Program-made: the position numbers and the translations under genes
Part shown: one piece after another, positions 11,669-20,674 of the stretch
Layout of the letters: each line of letters begins with the position of its first letter
Position numbering within the stretch: position 1 is the stretch's first letter
The notes under the pieces: generated by a model
What the model was told of the DNA's origin: nothing
What the model saw: the letters and a program-made list of their open reading frames with translations, nothing else
Databases searched by the model: none
DNA from: a virus
Virus record (IMG/VR): IMGVR_UViG_3300001847_000392
Coordinates: 1 to 35,836 of that record
Strand: one strand, 5' to 3'
Length of the DNA: 35,836 nt

Positions 11669-12898
11669 TCAGCGACGAATGGTGGCAACTGCAACGTCAC
11701 CATGAGTGAAGACAGTTTCCACCACGTTGCTGACAGCCTGTGCTGTGCCCCCAGAAGCCCTGTCAAAGACGGGGCAGACCACCAGGCCATAGGACTTAGT
11801 ATAGTCGCTCAGAGAGCCTGCTGTGAGCCTTCCAGAGCGAATTCCTTCAGCGTCTTCAGGGTGCAGACGCAGAGTACGACCAATGGTCTGCCCAATGCCC
11901 ACAACGTCCATAGAACGCATGAACACCACAGCCTCCAGTGCAGAGATATTGATGCCTTCCGATAGAATGCTGTGATGAATGATCACGAACTTCTTATCAG
12001 AATCCTTACCCCAAGCATTCAGAGTATCGAAGAACTCTTCACGGTCAACTTTCTCGCCGTCGATGAAAGCACCGTGCTTGGAAGTAATGTGCATCAGAGA
12101 GTAACCCTCTTCCGCAAGCTGTTCTGCAAAGTCAGTCTCAGCGATCAGACCAATAATGTGCTTCGTTGCCTTAGCACAAATCATAATTTTATTGACAGGA
12201 TTGTCTTGAATGACTTGAAGCAGATAGTCACGGTCCCTTGAAGAAATGTCCTCACCTTTGACGGAAAGACGCATTTCAGCAGAGATCATCTTAGGAGGAA
12301 CGATATAGCCACCACTGACCAGTTTCGGTGCAGGAACCTTAGCGATGATCGAACCATACACATCCGTATCGTTCATACCAGGCTTGGAAATTACAGTCGA
12401 ATGCTTTGGCGTTGCAGTAAAGAAGTAGCAACGCTTGGCTTCTGCAGAGAAATGCTCCACAGAAGGGAAGAAATCACTACGAATGCTATTGTGAGCCTCA
12501 TCAAAGTAGATCGTATCTACATCAATCTCAGAGTTCACCAGACAGTGTAGAGAATTGTACGTCGTGAAGATCAGCTTATGACTGGTATCATGACACTCAT
12601 ACCAACCACGAATGGTCTTCGGACGAGTGCTGCTGAAGTGATGCGTCTTACCAGAGTGAACATGAAGAACTTCTGCATTCGTGATGAACTCCAGATACTC
12701 AGAAGAGAGTTGATCTGCAAGAAGAATGCGAGGAGAGACAACCACCACAGTCTGAGGAATTTCAGACTGAAACTGGCGAATAGTATCAAAGATGCCAATG
12801 TTAGTCTTGCCAGCACCAGTAGGCATCACACAGACGCCTTTGTAATGCTGAGCCAGAGCATCCAGAGCAATTTGTTGATGAGGGCGAAGCTCAAACAC
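11669..12898 (-). CDS. Superfamily 2 DEAH-box helicase
   Basis: About 409 residues from a GTG start. L-R-P-H-Q near the N-terminus is a Q-motif-like start, T-G-A-G-K-T (27-32) is Walker A, D-E-A-H (133-136) Walker B, T-A-T-P-K (161-165) motif III, and Q-T-I-G-R-T-L-R (337-344) the arginine-finger motif VI. This is the layout of SF2 translocases such as UvsW or restriction-type res subunits. The T4 UvsW N-terminal extension is absent, so I do not call it uvsW. The open frame extends to a TTG at 12976, but that stretch contains the AACTGGCACA motif, the hairpin and the promoter. GTG just before F-E-L-R-P-H-Q is the only sensible start beyond the -10 box. Likely roles are fork or R-loop unwinding. 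Confidence 0.85.
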   Translation of the reverse strand: MFELRPHQQIALDALAQHYKGVCVMPTGAGKTNIGIFDTIRQFQSEIPQTVVVVSPRILLADQLSSEYLEFITNAEVLHVHSGKTHHFSSTRPKTIRGWYECHDTSHKLIFTTYNSLHCLVNSEIDVDTIYFDEAHNSIRSDFFPSVEHFSAEAKRCYFFTATPKHSTVISKPGMNDTDVYGSIIAKVPAPKLVSGGYIVPPKMISAEMRLSVKGEDISSRDRDYLLQVIQDNPVNKIMICAKATKHIIGLIAETDFAEQLAEEGYSLMHITSKHGAFIDGEKVDREEFFDTLNAWGKDSDKKFVIIHHSILSEGINISALEAVVFMRSMDVVGIGQTIGRTLRLHPEDAEGIRSGRLTAGSLSDYTKSYGLVVCPVFDRASGGTAQAVSNVVETVFTHGDVAVATIRR

Positions 12899-12923
12899 GG
12901 AGTTGTTTGTCGAACATGCAGAT

Positions 12924-12953
12924 AATGTAGCAGCAAAAAAGGGGGCCTGTAAA
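12924..12953 (-). promoter_or_regulatory. Promoter upstream of the helicase, -35 in hairpin loop
   Basis: TTTACA (12948-12953), spacer of 18, TACATT (12924-12929). The -35 is the loop of the terminator at 12935-12961. It would start a message just before the GTG at 12898 with a short leader. Confidence 0.65.
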
Positions 12954-12961
12954 TCCCCCTT
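12935..12961 (-). terminator. Rho-independent terminator
   Basis: Stem AAGGGGG/CCCCCTT around ATTTACAGG, followed by six T residues. It is one of the strongest terminators in the window. It would end transcripts from the late fibre gene or from the promoter at 13034-13062. Confidence 0.82.
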
Positions 12962-12970
12962 GTGCCAGTT
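12961..12970 (-). repeat. AACTGGCACA motif copy
   Basis: Exact motif in the context TTGGAAAACTGGCACAAG just before the terminator. Unlike the other copies it does not follow a recognisable gene stop; about 95 bases separate it from the fibre gene. Confidence 0.7.
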
Positions 12971-13033
12971 TTCCAATTGGATCTTTAAGTTCTTAGAGAT
13001 ACTCAGATTCTCATCTTCATCATTAACAAACGC

Positions 13034-13062
13034 AGTCTAGCAGTATTATGATAGTGTGTCAA
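13034..13062 (-). promoter_or_regulatory. Predicted early-type promoter with short run to a terminator
   Basis: TTGACA (13057-13062), spacer of 17, TAGACT (13034-13039). A message would start near 13027 and meet the terminator at 12935-12961 after about 90 bases. No ORF longer than a few codons with an ATG lies between, so it might give a short RNA. The -10 matches four of six bases, so this is tentative. Confidence 0.45.
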
Positions 13063-13067
13063 GCCCA

Positions 13068-14783
13068 TTAGGAAATTTCAATCAAGTAAATTTGTGATGT
13101 TGCTGATTGTTGAACAGATGCTAACAAGCCACAATTTGATCTAAAATAAGTATTCGCACTGGATATTCCTTCAGTATAATAAGTTATTGGATTAACTACT
13201 CCTGGAGTATCAATATACTGAATAGATGCAATCGCTGCACCATATCCAGTTCCACTACTTACATTTGATGCAAAATTGTAGTTACCTGGAGTATAAAGAG
13301 GTTCAGTACCAATTCCAACATCTCTCGAAACTCTTATTGAACCAGAACCATCTGTAAAATATGCAACTGGTTGATTAACTAGAATTATAACTCTACTACT
13401 TGTAGAAGAAGGTGTAATTGTAGTTGCTAATCCCGTTTTATTCCAACTGGTAGTATGAGAAACTATCGTTGAATATGTAAATTTTATAATTTGAGTAATT
13501 TTTCCAGTAATAGGTAAACTATCTAATGATTGCCAATCAATTTGACTTCCAGTCGTTGTTAATACTTGATTAGATGTCCCAAGTTGTCCATCTTTATCTT
13601 TGATTGCATTAATATATGCAGTTCCAGGAACATTTAAACTTCCAGAAACTGTCGCATTTGTTGCAGTTAATACTCCAACAGTCGCAACTCCACTTATGGC
13701 AGCATTTCCTACAACAGAAAGCCTACTAGATGGAGAAGCTGAATTAATCCCAAGATTTCCTGAACTGTTTAATGTCATGATCTTAGAAAGACCCGACTTA
13801 TACCAATTGTAGGAACCTGTTCCAGAACCACCAGGATTTAAATAGAAATTTAAATTTCCTACATCATAATTAATAATATCTACAGATTGCTCAGTGCTAT
13901 CTTGATAGGAAATATTAGTATTTCCAAAACGAATTTGACCATTTGTAGAGCTAGATGTTATATTAACACTTCTCCCAAAAGTAATGATTGATGCATTTGA
14001 ACCATCACTCGTAAGTTGTATTGAAGAAATACCAGAATTACGAACATGAATTTGAGCATTTGGGGATGCAGTTCCTACTCCAATATTTCCTGGAACATTA
14101 AGTGTGGTATAAACTGTAGAAATTCCTGTAGTTGAAAATCCACTGCTAATGGAATTTACAGTAATATTTGAATTTGATGAAATGGAATTTGCAGTAGATG
14201 CAGTTCCAACTAAATTTCCTGTAAATGTAGTTGCAACAACATTAGATGGCATTCTTGCCGTATCAATTGTTCCTGTAATATTAGCAGCATCTAAATTGCC
14301 AGTAAGTGTAGTTGCAGTGACAGTTCCACTAGAAAAAATATTTCCAGTGGAAGAATCTACATAAGCACCTTTACCTGTTGGAGGATTGCCAATTTGCAGT
14401 GCATATTGAGGATTTGTAGTTCCTATACCAACTTTGTAAGAAGTTGAAATTGAGGAATTTGCTGTATTAATATACCACCCATCCCTAGCTACAGCATAAA
14501 ATCCAGTAAGTCCTGCAGCACTTCCATAGAAAGTCGTTGCCGTAACTGCTCCAGATACAACTGCACCATTAAATACACTTAAGATACCAACTGTTGCAAT
14601 TCCTGAATAAAAAGCATTTGCAGTTACTATACCAGTAATTCTTGTATCGCCATATACATTTAACAAATACCCACTAGGAGATGAAGTTCCTACTCCCACC
14701 AATCCATTAGAATTTACAACAAAATTACTATTATCAACTTGAATACCATTCCTAAGATTAAATGACTTTCTATAATTTGCCAT
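13068..14783 (-). CDS. Tail fibre-like structural protein
   Basis: A 571-residue protein rich in T, S, G, N and V. It carries at least four copies of a 'V/I-G-x-G/N-T/S-x-x-P' motif (G-V-G-T-S-S-P, G-I-G-T-T-N-P, G-V-G-T-A-S-P, G-I-N-S-A-S-P), each followed by a beta strand, and repeated T-T-F-T-G-N-L or T-T-F-Y-G-S units. Such motifs mark trimeric beta fibre shafts in marine myoviruses. The C-terminal 150 residues form a separate domain, probably the tip; there is no S74 chaperone. It is preceded by a late promoter at 14803 and is the last gene of the late block. Receptor binding is inferred from composition. Confidence 0.82.
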   Translation of the reverse strand: MANYRKSFNLRNGIQVDNSNFVVNSNGLVGVGTSSPSGYLLNVYGDTRITGIVTANAFYSGIATVGILSVFNGAVVSGAVTATTFYGSAAGLTGFYAVARDGWYINTANSSISTSYKVGIGTTNPQYALQIGNPPTGKGAYVDSSTGNIFSSGTVTATTLTGNLDAANITGTIDTARMPSNVVATTFTGNLVGTASTANSISSNSNITVNSISSGFSTTGISTVYTTLNVPGNIGVGTASPNAQIHVRNSGISSIQLTSDGSNASIITFGRSVNITSSSTNGQIRFGNTNISYQDSTEQSVDIINYDVGNLNFYLNPGGSGTGSYNWYKSGLSKIMTLNSSGNLGINSASPSSRLSVVGNAAISGVATVGVLTATNATVSGSLNVPGTAYINAIKDKDGQLGTSNQVLTTTGSQIDWQSLDSLPITGKITQIIKFTYSTIVSHTTSWNKTGLATTITPSSTSSRVIILVNQPVAYFTDGSGSIRVSRDVGIGTEPLYTPGNYNFASNVSSGTGYGAAIASIQYIDTPGVVNPITYYTEGISSANTYFRSNCGLLASVQQSATSQIYLIEIS

Positions 14784-14802
14784 TTTATACTAGATTTTTA
14801 GT

Positions 14803-14810
14803 TATTTATT
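14803..14810 (-). promoter_or_regulatory. T4-type late promoter
   Basis: AATAAATA, seven of eight matches to TATAAATA, about 20 bases before the fibre gene and overlapping the stop of the collar-domain gene. Confidence 0.7.
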
Positions 14811-17800
14811 TAAGTCTTATAATGTAGTGCAAAGCAATATATGGAGGTCTGTTTTCATGAGCTAATCCTCCACCATTAGGTTGAATTGTAATTCCTGTTG
14901 TAGAAACGCCTGTTTGTCTTGACGTTGGGTTAGTGGTTGGAGCTTCTGGAGATCTATCACCACTGCCACTATTGCAAGGATTTGTTCCAATATAATGGAA
15001 GTGTCCAGGGTCATTTATATCATGGCTATGAGAGGGAATTTGAGTAATATCAAGTGTGACAGTATCCGACCCTCCAGTATCACCTCTGTTATACTGATTA
15101 CCTGCTCCAACTACAAATTTATCAACCATAGCTGGAAGATTGAAAGTAGTAGTTGCTCCTGGTTGATCAGTTACTCCAGCTGTATAAGATGTTCCGCCAT
15201 AAGTATTACTAATAATTTTATGTAATTCAACATAAGAGTATGTGTTAAGAGCTTGTCCATTGCAACGTTGCCAATTGTCTGGAACATCAGGAAGAGTGCC
15301 AGCCCACATCATAATTGATCCAATTGGGCTAATATTTGGAGCATTAAGATAAGTTGTAGTCAGAGTTCCGTTTATTACTGTATTTGTTTGAATTCCAACA
15401 TTGCTACCCGTTGGAGTACTTAATTTCAGATTTCCAGTAGTAGTATCAATTGTATTATCATCAGTTTGAGCAATTTTGATATTGCCAACATATGCTTCAC
15501 TAAATGCATTGGAATATGTTCCTAAGTAAGCATCAAGATTTTTATCAGGTACTAATCCAGTGTTAACGACAAGAGATCCATTTACAACCAATCCACCAGT
15601 AATAGTGACCGAATCTGAATAAGAACTTCCAAATTTTACTTTATCATTATACAATACTGTTGATTTAAATCTTACATCCTTACTGAAGGTAACTGGACCA
15701 TCAAATTGAGAAAGAATGTTTCCAGAAGTTCCACCTTCAACAATAATTCTATCATTAATTGTAAGTTCATCATATACAGAACTTGATTTCTTACCAGTAT
15801 CGCCAGTAATTGTAGGATTTGGAATATCATAAGAAACAACTTCTCCACTAGAAGAAATAGTTTTAGTGTTTCCATTGAAGAAATCACCATTATTATTCAT
15901 TCCAGTGTATACAACAACTCCAGCAGATCTTTCTTGAGCCTGAGAATAAAATTGTTCTGCCTCTGAAAGAGTTTTTATTTGAACTTGTGGTAAACTTGTT
16001 GAATAGTTTCCTGGACCATAGCCAAGATATTCAAAAGTATGACCAGAAGCACGAATAATTGATGGTCTACGGAATTCTACGGCAAGAGGATTAATTTTAT
16101 AAATTACCGAATTAGCATCATGTGCTTCTGAATTTGTACCAAAAATGCTACGTTCTACAGTTGCTTGAGTATCATTATTACTACTTACAACTCTCATAAT
16201 TTCATTATCAATCTGGATATAAGATCCCATAGGAAGTCTTTGACCAGTTCCAATACCAGAATTACTAATTAAAATTGTGGTTGTTGAATTTGTTATAGCA
16301 GAGGTAAGTTTAAATGATTGATTATCATAGAAAAATACTCCACGACTACCAAGATTTTCTGCAGTTGCATCGGATACTCCATCATTTGCTGATAAGCCAT
16401 GTTTTAAAATATATCCACCTGTAGCAGAAATTAATTTATTTGTGAGTGCTGTAAATGTTGTTACTCCCACTCTTTCTTTTACAATATAATCACCTAGATT
16501 ATTATTAGAAGAATCAAGTACTCTAAATCTATTTCCCGCAAGAAGACCATGCGATGAAGAAGTTACAAATGTTGTAATTCCTGTAGAAGAATTGTAATTA
16601 GAAGAAGTAATATTAATGGATGGAGCAACAACAAAAGCATATTGACCTGGAATAGGTACAACATCACCACTTGTTGAAGCAAATGAAACTGAAGTAGAAG
16701 ATGGTACGGAAGAAATTCTAGCATATGTACTAGAAGTTGTTCCAATTCCAGTTATTTGAAGTACATCACCAACATTTGTGGCTATTCCAGCAGTAGTGAT
16801 ATTATATCTTGCTGCCGCATTTCCTGCTCCAATTGTAGCTTGATCAAAGTATAATGAACCAGCAGAATACCCTGAACCAGGGCTTATAATATCCACTGAA
16901 GTAACCTGAGTTCCCGATACTACAACTTTTGCAATTGCTCCATTCCAAGTTCCAGTTTGAGAAGTATTTAAAAGTTTAACTCCATAATAAGTACCATTAT
17001 TATATCCAGAACCAGCAGTGATTGATCCAGTTACAATTCCAGATAATCCATGGAATCTCGAAAAGTTTATTGTTGCAGTTCCAGAATTTAATGTAATTGA
17101 TGAAATTGTAAGTCCTATTCCAAGTTCAGTTACGAGTAAATCTGCACTTTCTCTAGTGATACTCTTTTTAAGATCATTCGTTACAACTGCACCAATTGGA
17201 GAACGCTTTGCATAACTTTTTGCCGCTCTTGGATTTTCATCTACATTATCACGATCTAATTGGGGATAAAGATCAGAAGGAAGTTGTGAGAATTTAAGAT
17301 TAGTAAATTGATTTGCAATTTGATTATTTGCATTTAAAATATAAAGATGATAAATTCCATCCTGTTTATTTTTAATGTAAGGAGTAATAACTTCATTTCT
17401 GTAAATGAATAGATTTCCTCCCCAATCATTTCTTGAAAATCTTGGTAGATTTTCATCCCTAGTACTAGTAACACTTGTAAATGTTGATGGAGTATGAACT
17501 ACTCCAAAAACATCAGTAGTTGAGTATTGGAATGTATTTGCATCAACAATATTAGTTACTACAAATTTTCCATTGTATCCAGTGTTATCAGATCCTGTAG
17601 TATTATCTGAACTCTTTACCTTTTGAACAATTACAACTTCTCCAATATTCATATTATGAGGAAGTTCTGCAAGAACTGTAACAGTAGAAGAACTTACTGA
17701 ACAAGTTGTAATAAATCTTGGGTTTTTATTATAATCATAATCACTTCTTCCAATACTTGTTCTGGTAAAGTAGGTACTATTTCCAGCTCCAGTATTGCTA

Positions 17801-20262
17801 CTTTCTTGAATAACAAAAGCTGTTTCTGGATCTTTTCCATTAGTAACTTCTTTTGGAATTACAGCTCTGAATTTATAAAGTTTTTCATCTAAACTTCTAT
17901 TATCAATAATTCTAGTTATAAAAGTAGAATCAGTTGTTTGACCATATGTTGCAGTTCCACCTATTGATAAAGCATTGTAAATACCACTTGCAGCATTAGT
18001 ATGAATAAACCAATTTTTTGACTGTGGATCATATTGTATTGGTGATCCAAGTTCACCTGCCTGTTTTTCAGAAACACGACTTAGAATTTTTAGATTGCTT
18101 CCGCCATAAACTGTTATTTCTTGCCCACGAATAGCATTTGGATATGAAGATGCTAATTTAATTCCTGTACTACCACTTGTAATTGCATAATATGTTTGAT
18201 GTGCAGTGATGTTTTCAGGTAAATCTCCATCATCACTAATAATTTTAATACTTTCTCCAGTTGAAATTCCAACATTTGAACTGACAGTGAAAATATTCGA
18301 TGATGGTCCAGATGTTACTTGATAAGTTTTAACTGAGCTTTTAGTTCCTAATGCAGTTGTAAATCCAGATGATGCGATTTGATTATCGCACATATAAATG
18401 GAAGCAGAATAAGTTACTCCAGAACCAACAAAATACAATTTATCATCTACTTTTGCACCAATTCGATAACCTTGAGTAATAGATGTAGGTGGACTATCTA
18501 ATGAAGTATATCCATAAAGATAAAGATGACTTGTGATTCCAACTGATGTAGTTAAACCGACATCTATAGATATCCAATCAATTTTATCTTCAGTATTGGT
18601 AACTGCTTTAGGTGGAATAATAGATGTAATAAATGCTTTATTATCTTTACTAAATGCTTCTTTTTTAAATCCAGAAGAAGCTAATGAAATTTGTCCAAAG
18701 TTTGAGTTGGAGTTTGTAATTGAAGCATCTCCACCAGTCTGAGCATCAAAATGCTTATTAAAACCAATTGCAAAGACGGAAACAATCTGAATGAATGCAT
18801 CATTAGAAATTTTGATGTGTGAACTTTCCCATCCTTGACGATATACGGCATCTGGATCCAAATGATAAATCTTATCAAAGTCAGTCTGAGAAGATTCACT
18901 TGCTAAACGAGAACCGTAAACTGTACTATAACTTACATACTGATAAGTTCTAGATGTTTGATCATATTTTGTAAATGCACGATCATCCTTTTGAAGAGAA
19001 ACTGCAGTAAACTGAGCAACAACAGTACTTCTAAACCCTGATGATTTATTTCCATCAGCATGAAGTCCATTCATACCCCATACTGAACGAAGAGAACAGT
19101 TGAAAATATATGGAGAAGCACCAGAAACCGTATCAGTTTCTACAGTAACCGTAGCTCCAGCAAAGGATGGACTAGGATTAATAGCTACATATGAATCAAG
19201 AGCAGGTAGCAAATATGTAAATTTAGTTGAACTTAAAACTGTTTGAACTGTGGTTGAAATATTATAATTATCTGTTAATCCTGTACCGTCACCAACACCT
19301 TTAATTTTGATGGGAGTTCCAACATTTAATTTATGATCTACAGCAGTAGTAACAGTAACCTGTGAACTTGCAACCAATCCATTTCCAGAAATAATGCTAG
19401 CAATATCAAGTGGATCTGATGCAAAAGCTCCAACAATTTCCCACTCTGGATTTCTTTTTGCAAATCCATCTGGAGTACCTGGGAATTTTTCAGTAATTTG
19501 CCTATATGCATTATAAGCATTAGAAACTTTGCTATAATACATATCAAGATCAGTTAAATTATAAGAACCGATCTTGTTTACACCATCACAGAATTCAAAA
19601 CAAGTTAATTTATGGTGAGAGAATGTAGGAGTGGAAAGATTAGTATCGCTAAAATTATCAGGATTTGTATAAACTAGACTACTTGTATCACCATCAAAAA
19701 TAGAAAACTGCCAGAAGTAACATGCTCCTGTAATTCTAAAAATTGCAGAATTGTTTACATTAGGATCAGTTGGATTAGGAACATACTTAGGTCTAATTTT
19801 TGTTTTTCTAAGATCTAGTCCAACAATTGATGTTCCTCTAGGAACTACAACACCACCATACCAACTATTGAACTTATAAAGAATATTATCTTGCTGCGTT
19901 AAATCAAAAACTGAATCTAGACCAAGTGAAAGAATAGAAGATGCGGTATATTCTGCGCCCGATGATCTATTTACTACCTTTGCTCCACTATTGTCATAAA
20001 TTGCCCATCCTGGACGGTTATCAACTACGTGTTCTCCAGGAAAAAGAAGAATTGTAGTTTTTTCAACAACATCATTATTATTTCCTAATATATAAGAAAA
20101 TCTTGCTGCCTCTAAAAGTGCTCTCTGAATAGTTTTAAAAGGGCGAGCAAGAGAATTTCCTTGATTTTCTATACTATCTGTGGAATCAAGATCGTTAGGA
20201 TTTACATATAAAATTCTTCCCTCAGTATTCTTGAGAAAATTGTCTAATTTATTTAAAGCCAT
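14806..20262 (-). CDS. Giant tail fibre/adhesin with pectin-lyase-like N-terminus and tail-collar C-terminus
   Basis: An 1818-residue virion protein, the largest in the window. Residues 1-100 (G-R-I-L-Y-V-N-P, then R-P-F-K-T-I-Q-R-A-L-L-E-A-A) have the opening of right-handed beta-helix proteins. The centre is repetitive beta sequence, including a G-S-G-Y module near residue 1090 similar to one in the hub gene. The last 190 residues form a phage tail collar domain: P-I-G-S-I-M-M-W-A-G-T, W-Q-R-C-N-G-Q, then the H-S-H-D and G-H-F-H metal-binding-type loops and I-A-L-H-Y-I-I-R. T4 gp12 short tail fibres share this domain. It likely recognises the host surface. A late promoter lies at 20294. Confidence 0.87.
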   Translation of the reverse strand: MALNKLDNFLKNTEGRILYVNPNDLDSTDSIENQGNSLARPFKTIQRALLEAARFSYILGNNNDVVEKTTILLFPGEHVVDNRPGWAIYDNSGAKVVNRSSGAEYTASSILSLGLDSVFDLTQQDNILYKFNSWYGGVVVPRGTSIVGLDLRKTKIRPKYVPNPTDPNVNNSAIFRITGACYFWQFSIFDGDTSSLVYTNPDNFSDTNLSTPTFSHHKLTCFEFCDGVNKIGSYNLTDLDMYYSKVSNAYNAYRQITEKFPGTPDGFAKRNPEWEIVGAFASDPLDIASIISGNGLVASSQVTVTTAVDHKLNVGTPIKIKGVGDGTGLTDNYNISTTVQTVLSSTKFTYLLPALDSYVAINPSPSFAGATVTVETDTVSGASPYIFNCSLRSVWGMNGLHADGNKSSGFRSTVVAQFTAVSLQKDDRAFTKYDQTSRTYQYVSYSTVYGSRLASESSQTDFDKIYHLDPDAVYRQGWESSHIKISNDAFIQIVSVFAIGFNKHFDAQTGGDASITNSNSNFGQISLASSGFKKEAFSKDNKAFITSIIPPKAVTNTEDKIDWISIDVGLTTSVGITSHLYLYGYTSLDSPPTSITQGYRIGAKVDDKLYFVGSGVTYSASIYMCDNQIASSGFTTALGTKSSVKTYQVTSGPSSNIFTVSSNVGISTGESIKIISDDGDLPENITAHQTYYAITSGSTGIKLASSYPNAIRGQEITVYGGSNLKILSRVSEKQAGELGSPIQYDPQSKNWFIHTNAASGIYNALSIGGTATYGQTTDSTFITRIIDNRSLDEKLYKFRAVIPKEVTNGKDPETAFVIQESSNTGAGNSTYFTRTSIGRSDYDYNKNPRFITTCSVSSSTVTVLAELPHNMNIGEVVIVQKVKSSDNTTGSDNTGYNGKFVVTNIVDANTFQYSTTDVFGVVHTPSTFTSVTSTRDENLPRFSRNDWGGNLFIYRNEVITPYIKNKQDGIYHLYILNANNQIANQFTNLKFSQLPSDLYPQLDRDNVDENPRAAKSYAKRSPIGAVVTNDLKKSITRESADLLVTELGIGLTISSITLNSGTATINFSRFHGLSGIVTGSITAGSGYNNGTYYGVKLLNTSQTGTWNGAIAKVVVSGTQVTSVDIISPGSGYSAGSLYFDQATIGAGNAAARYNITTAGIATNVGDVLQITGIGTTSSTYARISSVPSSTSVSFASTSGDVVPIPGQYAFVVAPSINITSSNYNSSTGITTFVTSSSHGLLAGNRFRVLDSSNNNLGDYIVKERVGVTTFTALTNKLISATGGYILKHGLSANDGVSDATAENLGSRGVFFYDNQSFKLTSAITNSTTTILISNSGIGTGQRLPMGSYIQIDNEIMRVVSSNNDTQATVERSIFGTNSEAHDANSVIYKINPLAVEFRRPSIIRASGHTFEYLGYGPGNYSTSLPQVQIKTLSEAEQFYSQAQERSAGVVVYTGMNNNGDFFNGNTKTISSSGEVVSYDIPNPTITGDTGKKSSSVYDELTINDRIIVEGGTSGNILSQFDGPVTFSKDVRFKSTVLYNDKVKFGSSYSDSVTITGGLVVNGSLVVNTGLVPDKNLDAYLGTYSNAFSEAYVGNIKIAQTDDNTIDTTTGNLKLSTPTGSNVGIQTNTVINGTLTTTYLNAPNISPIGSIMMWAGTLPDVPDNWQRCNGQALNTYSYVELHKIISNTYGGTSYTAGVTDQPGATTTFNLPAMVDKFVVGAGNQYNRGDTGGSDTVTLDITQIPSHSHDINDPGHFHYIGTNPCNSGSGDRSPEAPTTNPTSRQTGVSTTGITIQPNGGGLAHENRPPYIALHYIIRLK

Positions 20263-20293
20263 CAGATTATAGCTATTGTGTTACTGCTATTGT

Positions 20294-20302
20294 ATATTTA
20301 GC
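20294..20302 (-). promoter_or_regulatory. Probable late promoter
   Basis: GCTAAATAT upstream of the giant fibre gene, six of eight matches to TATAAATA. It overlaps the stop of the small acidic gene. Confidence 0.5.
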
Positions 20303-20606
20303 TGGCTAAATCTTCTTCATCAAATTCAAACAAATCATCAGGCATATCTTCTGGATTTTCTAATTCGACAGTAAAAAAGCAAGGATGCACTTCTTCTTGT
20401 AACAAATAATTAGAACTTTTATATAAATCTTCAGGCTCAAATCTATTTTGCATGTCTGCTAATTCATTTAGCTCTGGATCATGAATTGCAAATTCTGGAA
20501 GTTCGTCAAAAGTAAACGGAACCTCATTTATAAAGTACATTTTAACAATCATGGTTTTTTTATTGTAATAACAATAAGCACTTGTAATTTTGTACTTAAG
20601 AGACAT
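20298..20606 (-). CDS. Small acidic hypothetical protein
   Basis: A 102-residue protein with a beta N-terminus (K-Y-K-I-T-S-A-Y-C-Y-Y) and a very acidic C-terminus (N-P-E-D-M-P-D-D-L-F-E-F-D-E-E-D-L). No domain is recognised. It has its own late promoter at 20630 and sits between the early-type island and the giant fibre gene. A role as a fibre chaperone or assembly factor would fit the position, but nothing in the sequence shows it. Confidence 0.8.
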   Translation of the reverse strand: MSLKYKITSAYCYYNKKTMIVKMYFINEVPFTFDELPEFAIHDPELNELADMQNRFEPEDLYKSSNYLLQEEVHPCFFTVELENPEDMPDDLFEFDEEDLAS

Positions 20607-20629
20607 TTACTGTTCCGTTAAATATCTTT

Positions 20630-20637
20630 TATTTATT
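20630..20637 (-). promoter_or_regulatory. T4-type late promoter
   Basis: AATAAATA, seven of eight matches, directly after the terminator at 20645-20671 and 24 bases before the ATG at 20606. Late transcription thus restarts here after the early island. Confidence 0.7.
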
Positions 20638-20644
20638 TTACTAC

Positions 20645-20671
20645 AAAAAATGGGTGGATATTCCACCCATT
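20645..20671 (-). terminator. Rho-independent terminator
   Basis: Near-perfect stem ATGGGTGGA/TCCACCCAT with a three-base loop, followed by TTTTTTG on the minus strand. It ends the two-gene unit at 20675-21050. Confidence 0.88.
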
Positions 20672-20674
20672 TCA

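Noticed and set aside
11503-11790. 95-residue ORF overlapping the end of the helicase
   Set aside because: The first half is an out-of-frame reading of the helicase; only the part from the ATG at 11637 is credible.
11669-12898. Naming the helicase uvsW
   Set aside because: SF2 motifs fit, but the T4 UvsW N-terminal domain is absent and restriction-type helicases match equally well by eye.
12899-12976. N-terminal extension of the helicase starting at TTG
   Set aside because: The 26 codons pass through the AACTGGCACA motif, a strong terminator and a promoter. The start is TTG without a ribosome site, and the helicase motifs begin only after the GTG at 12898.
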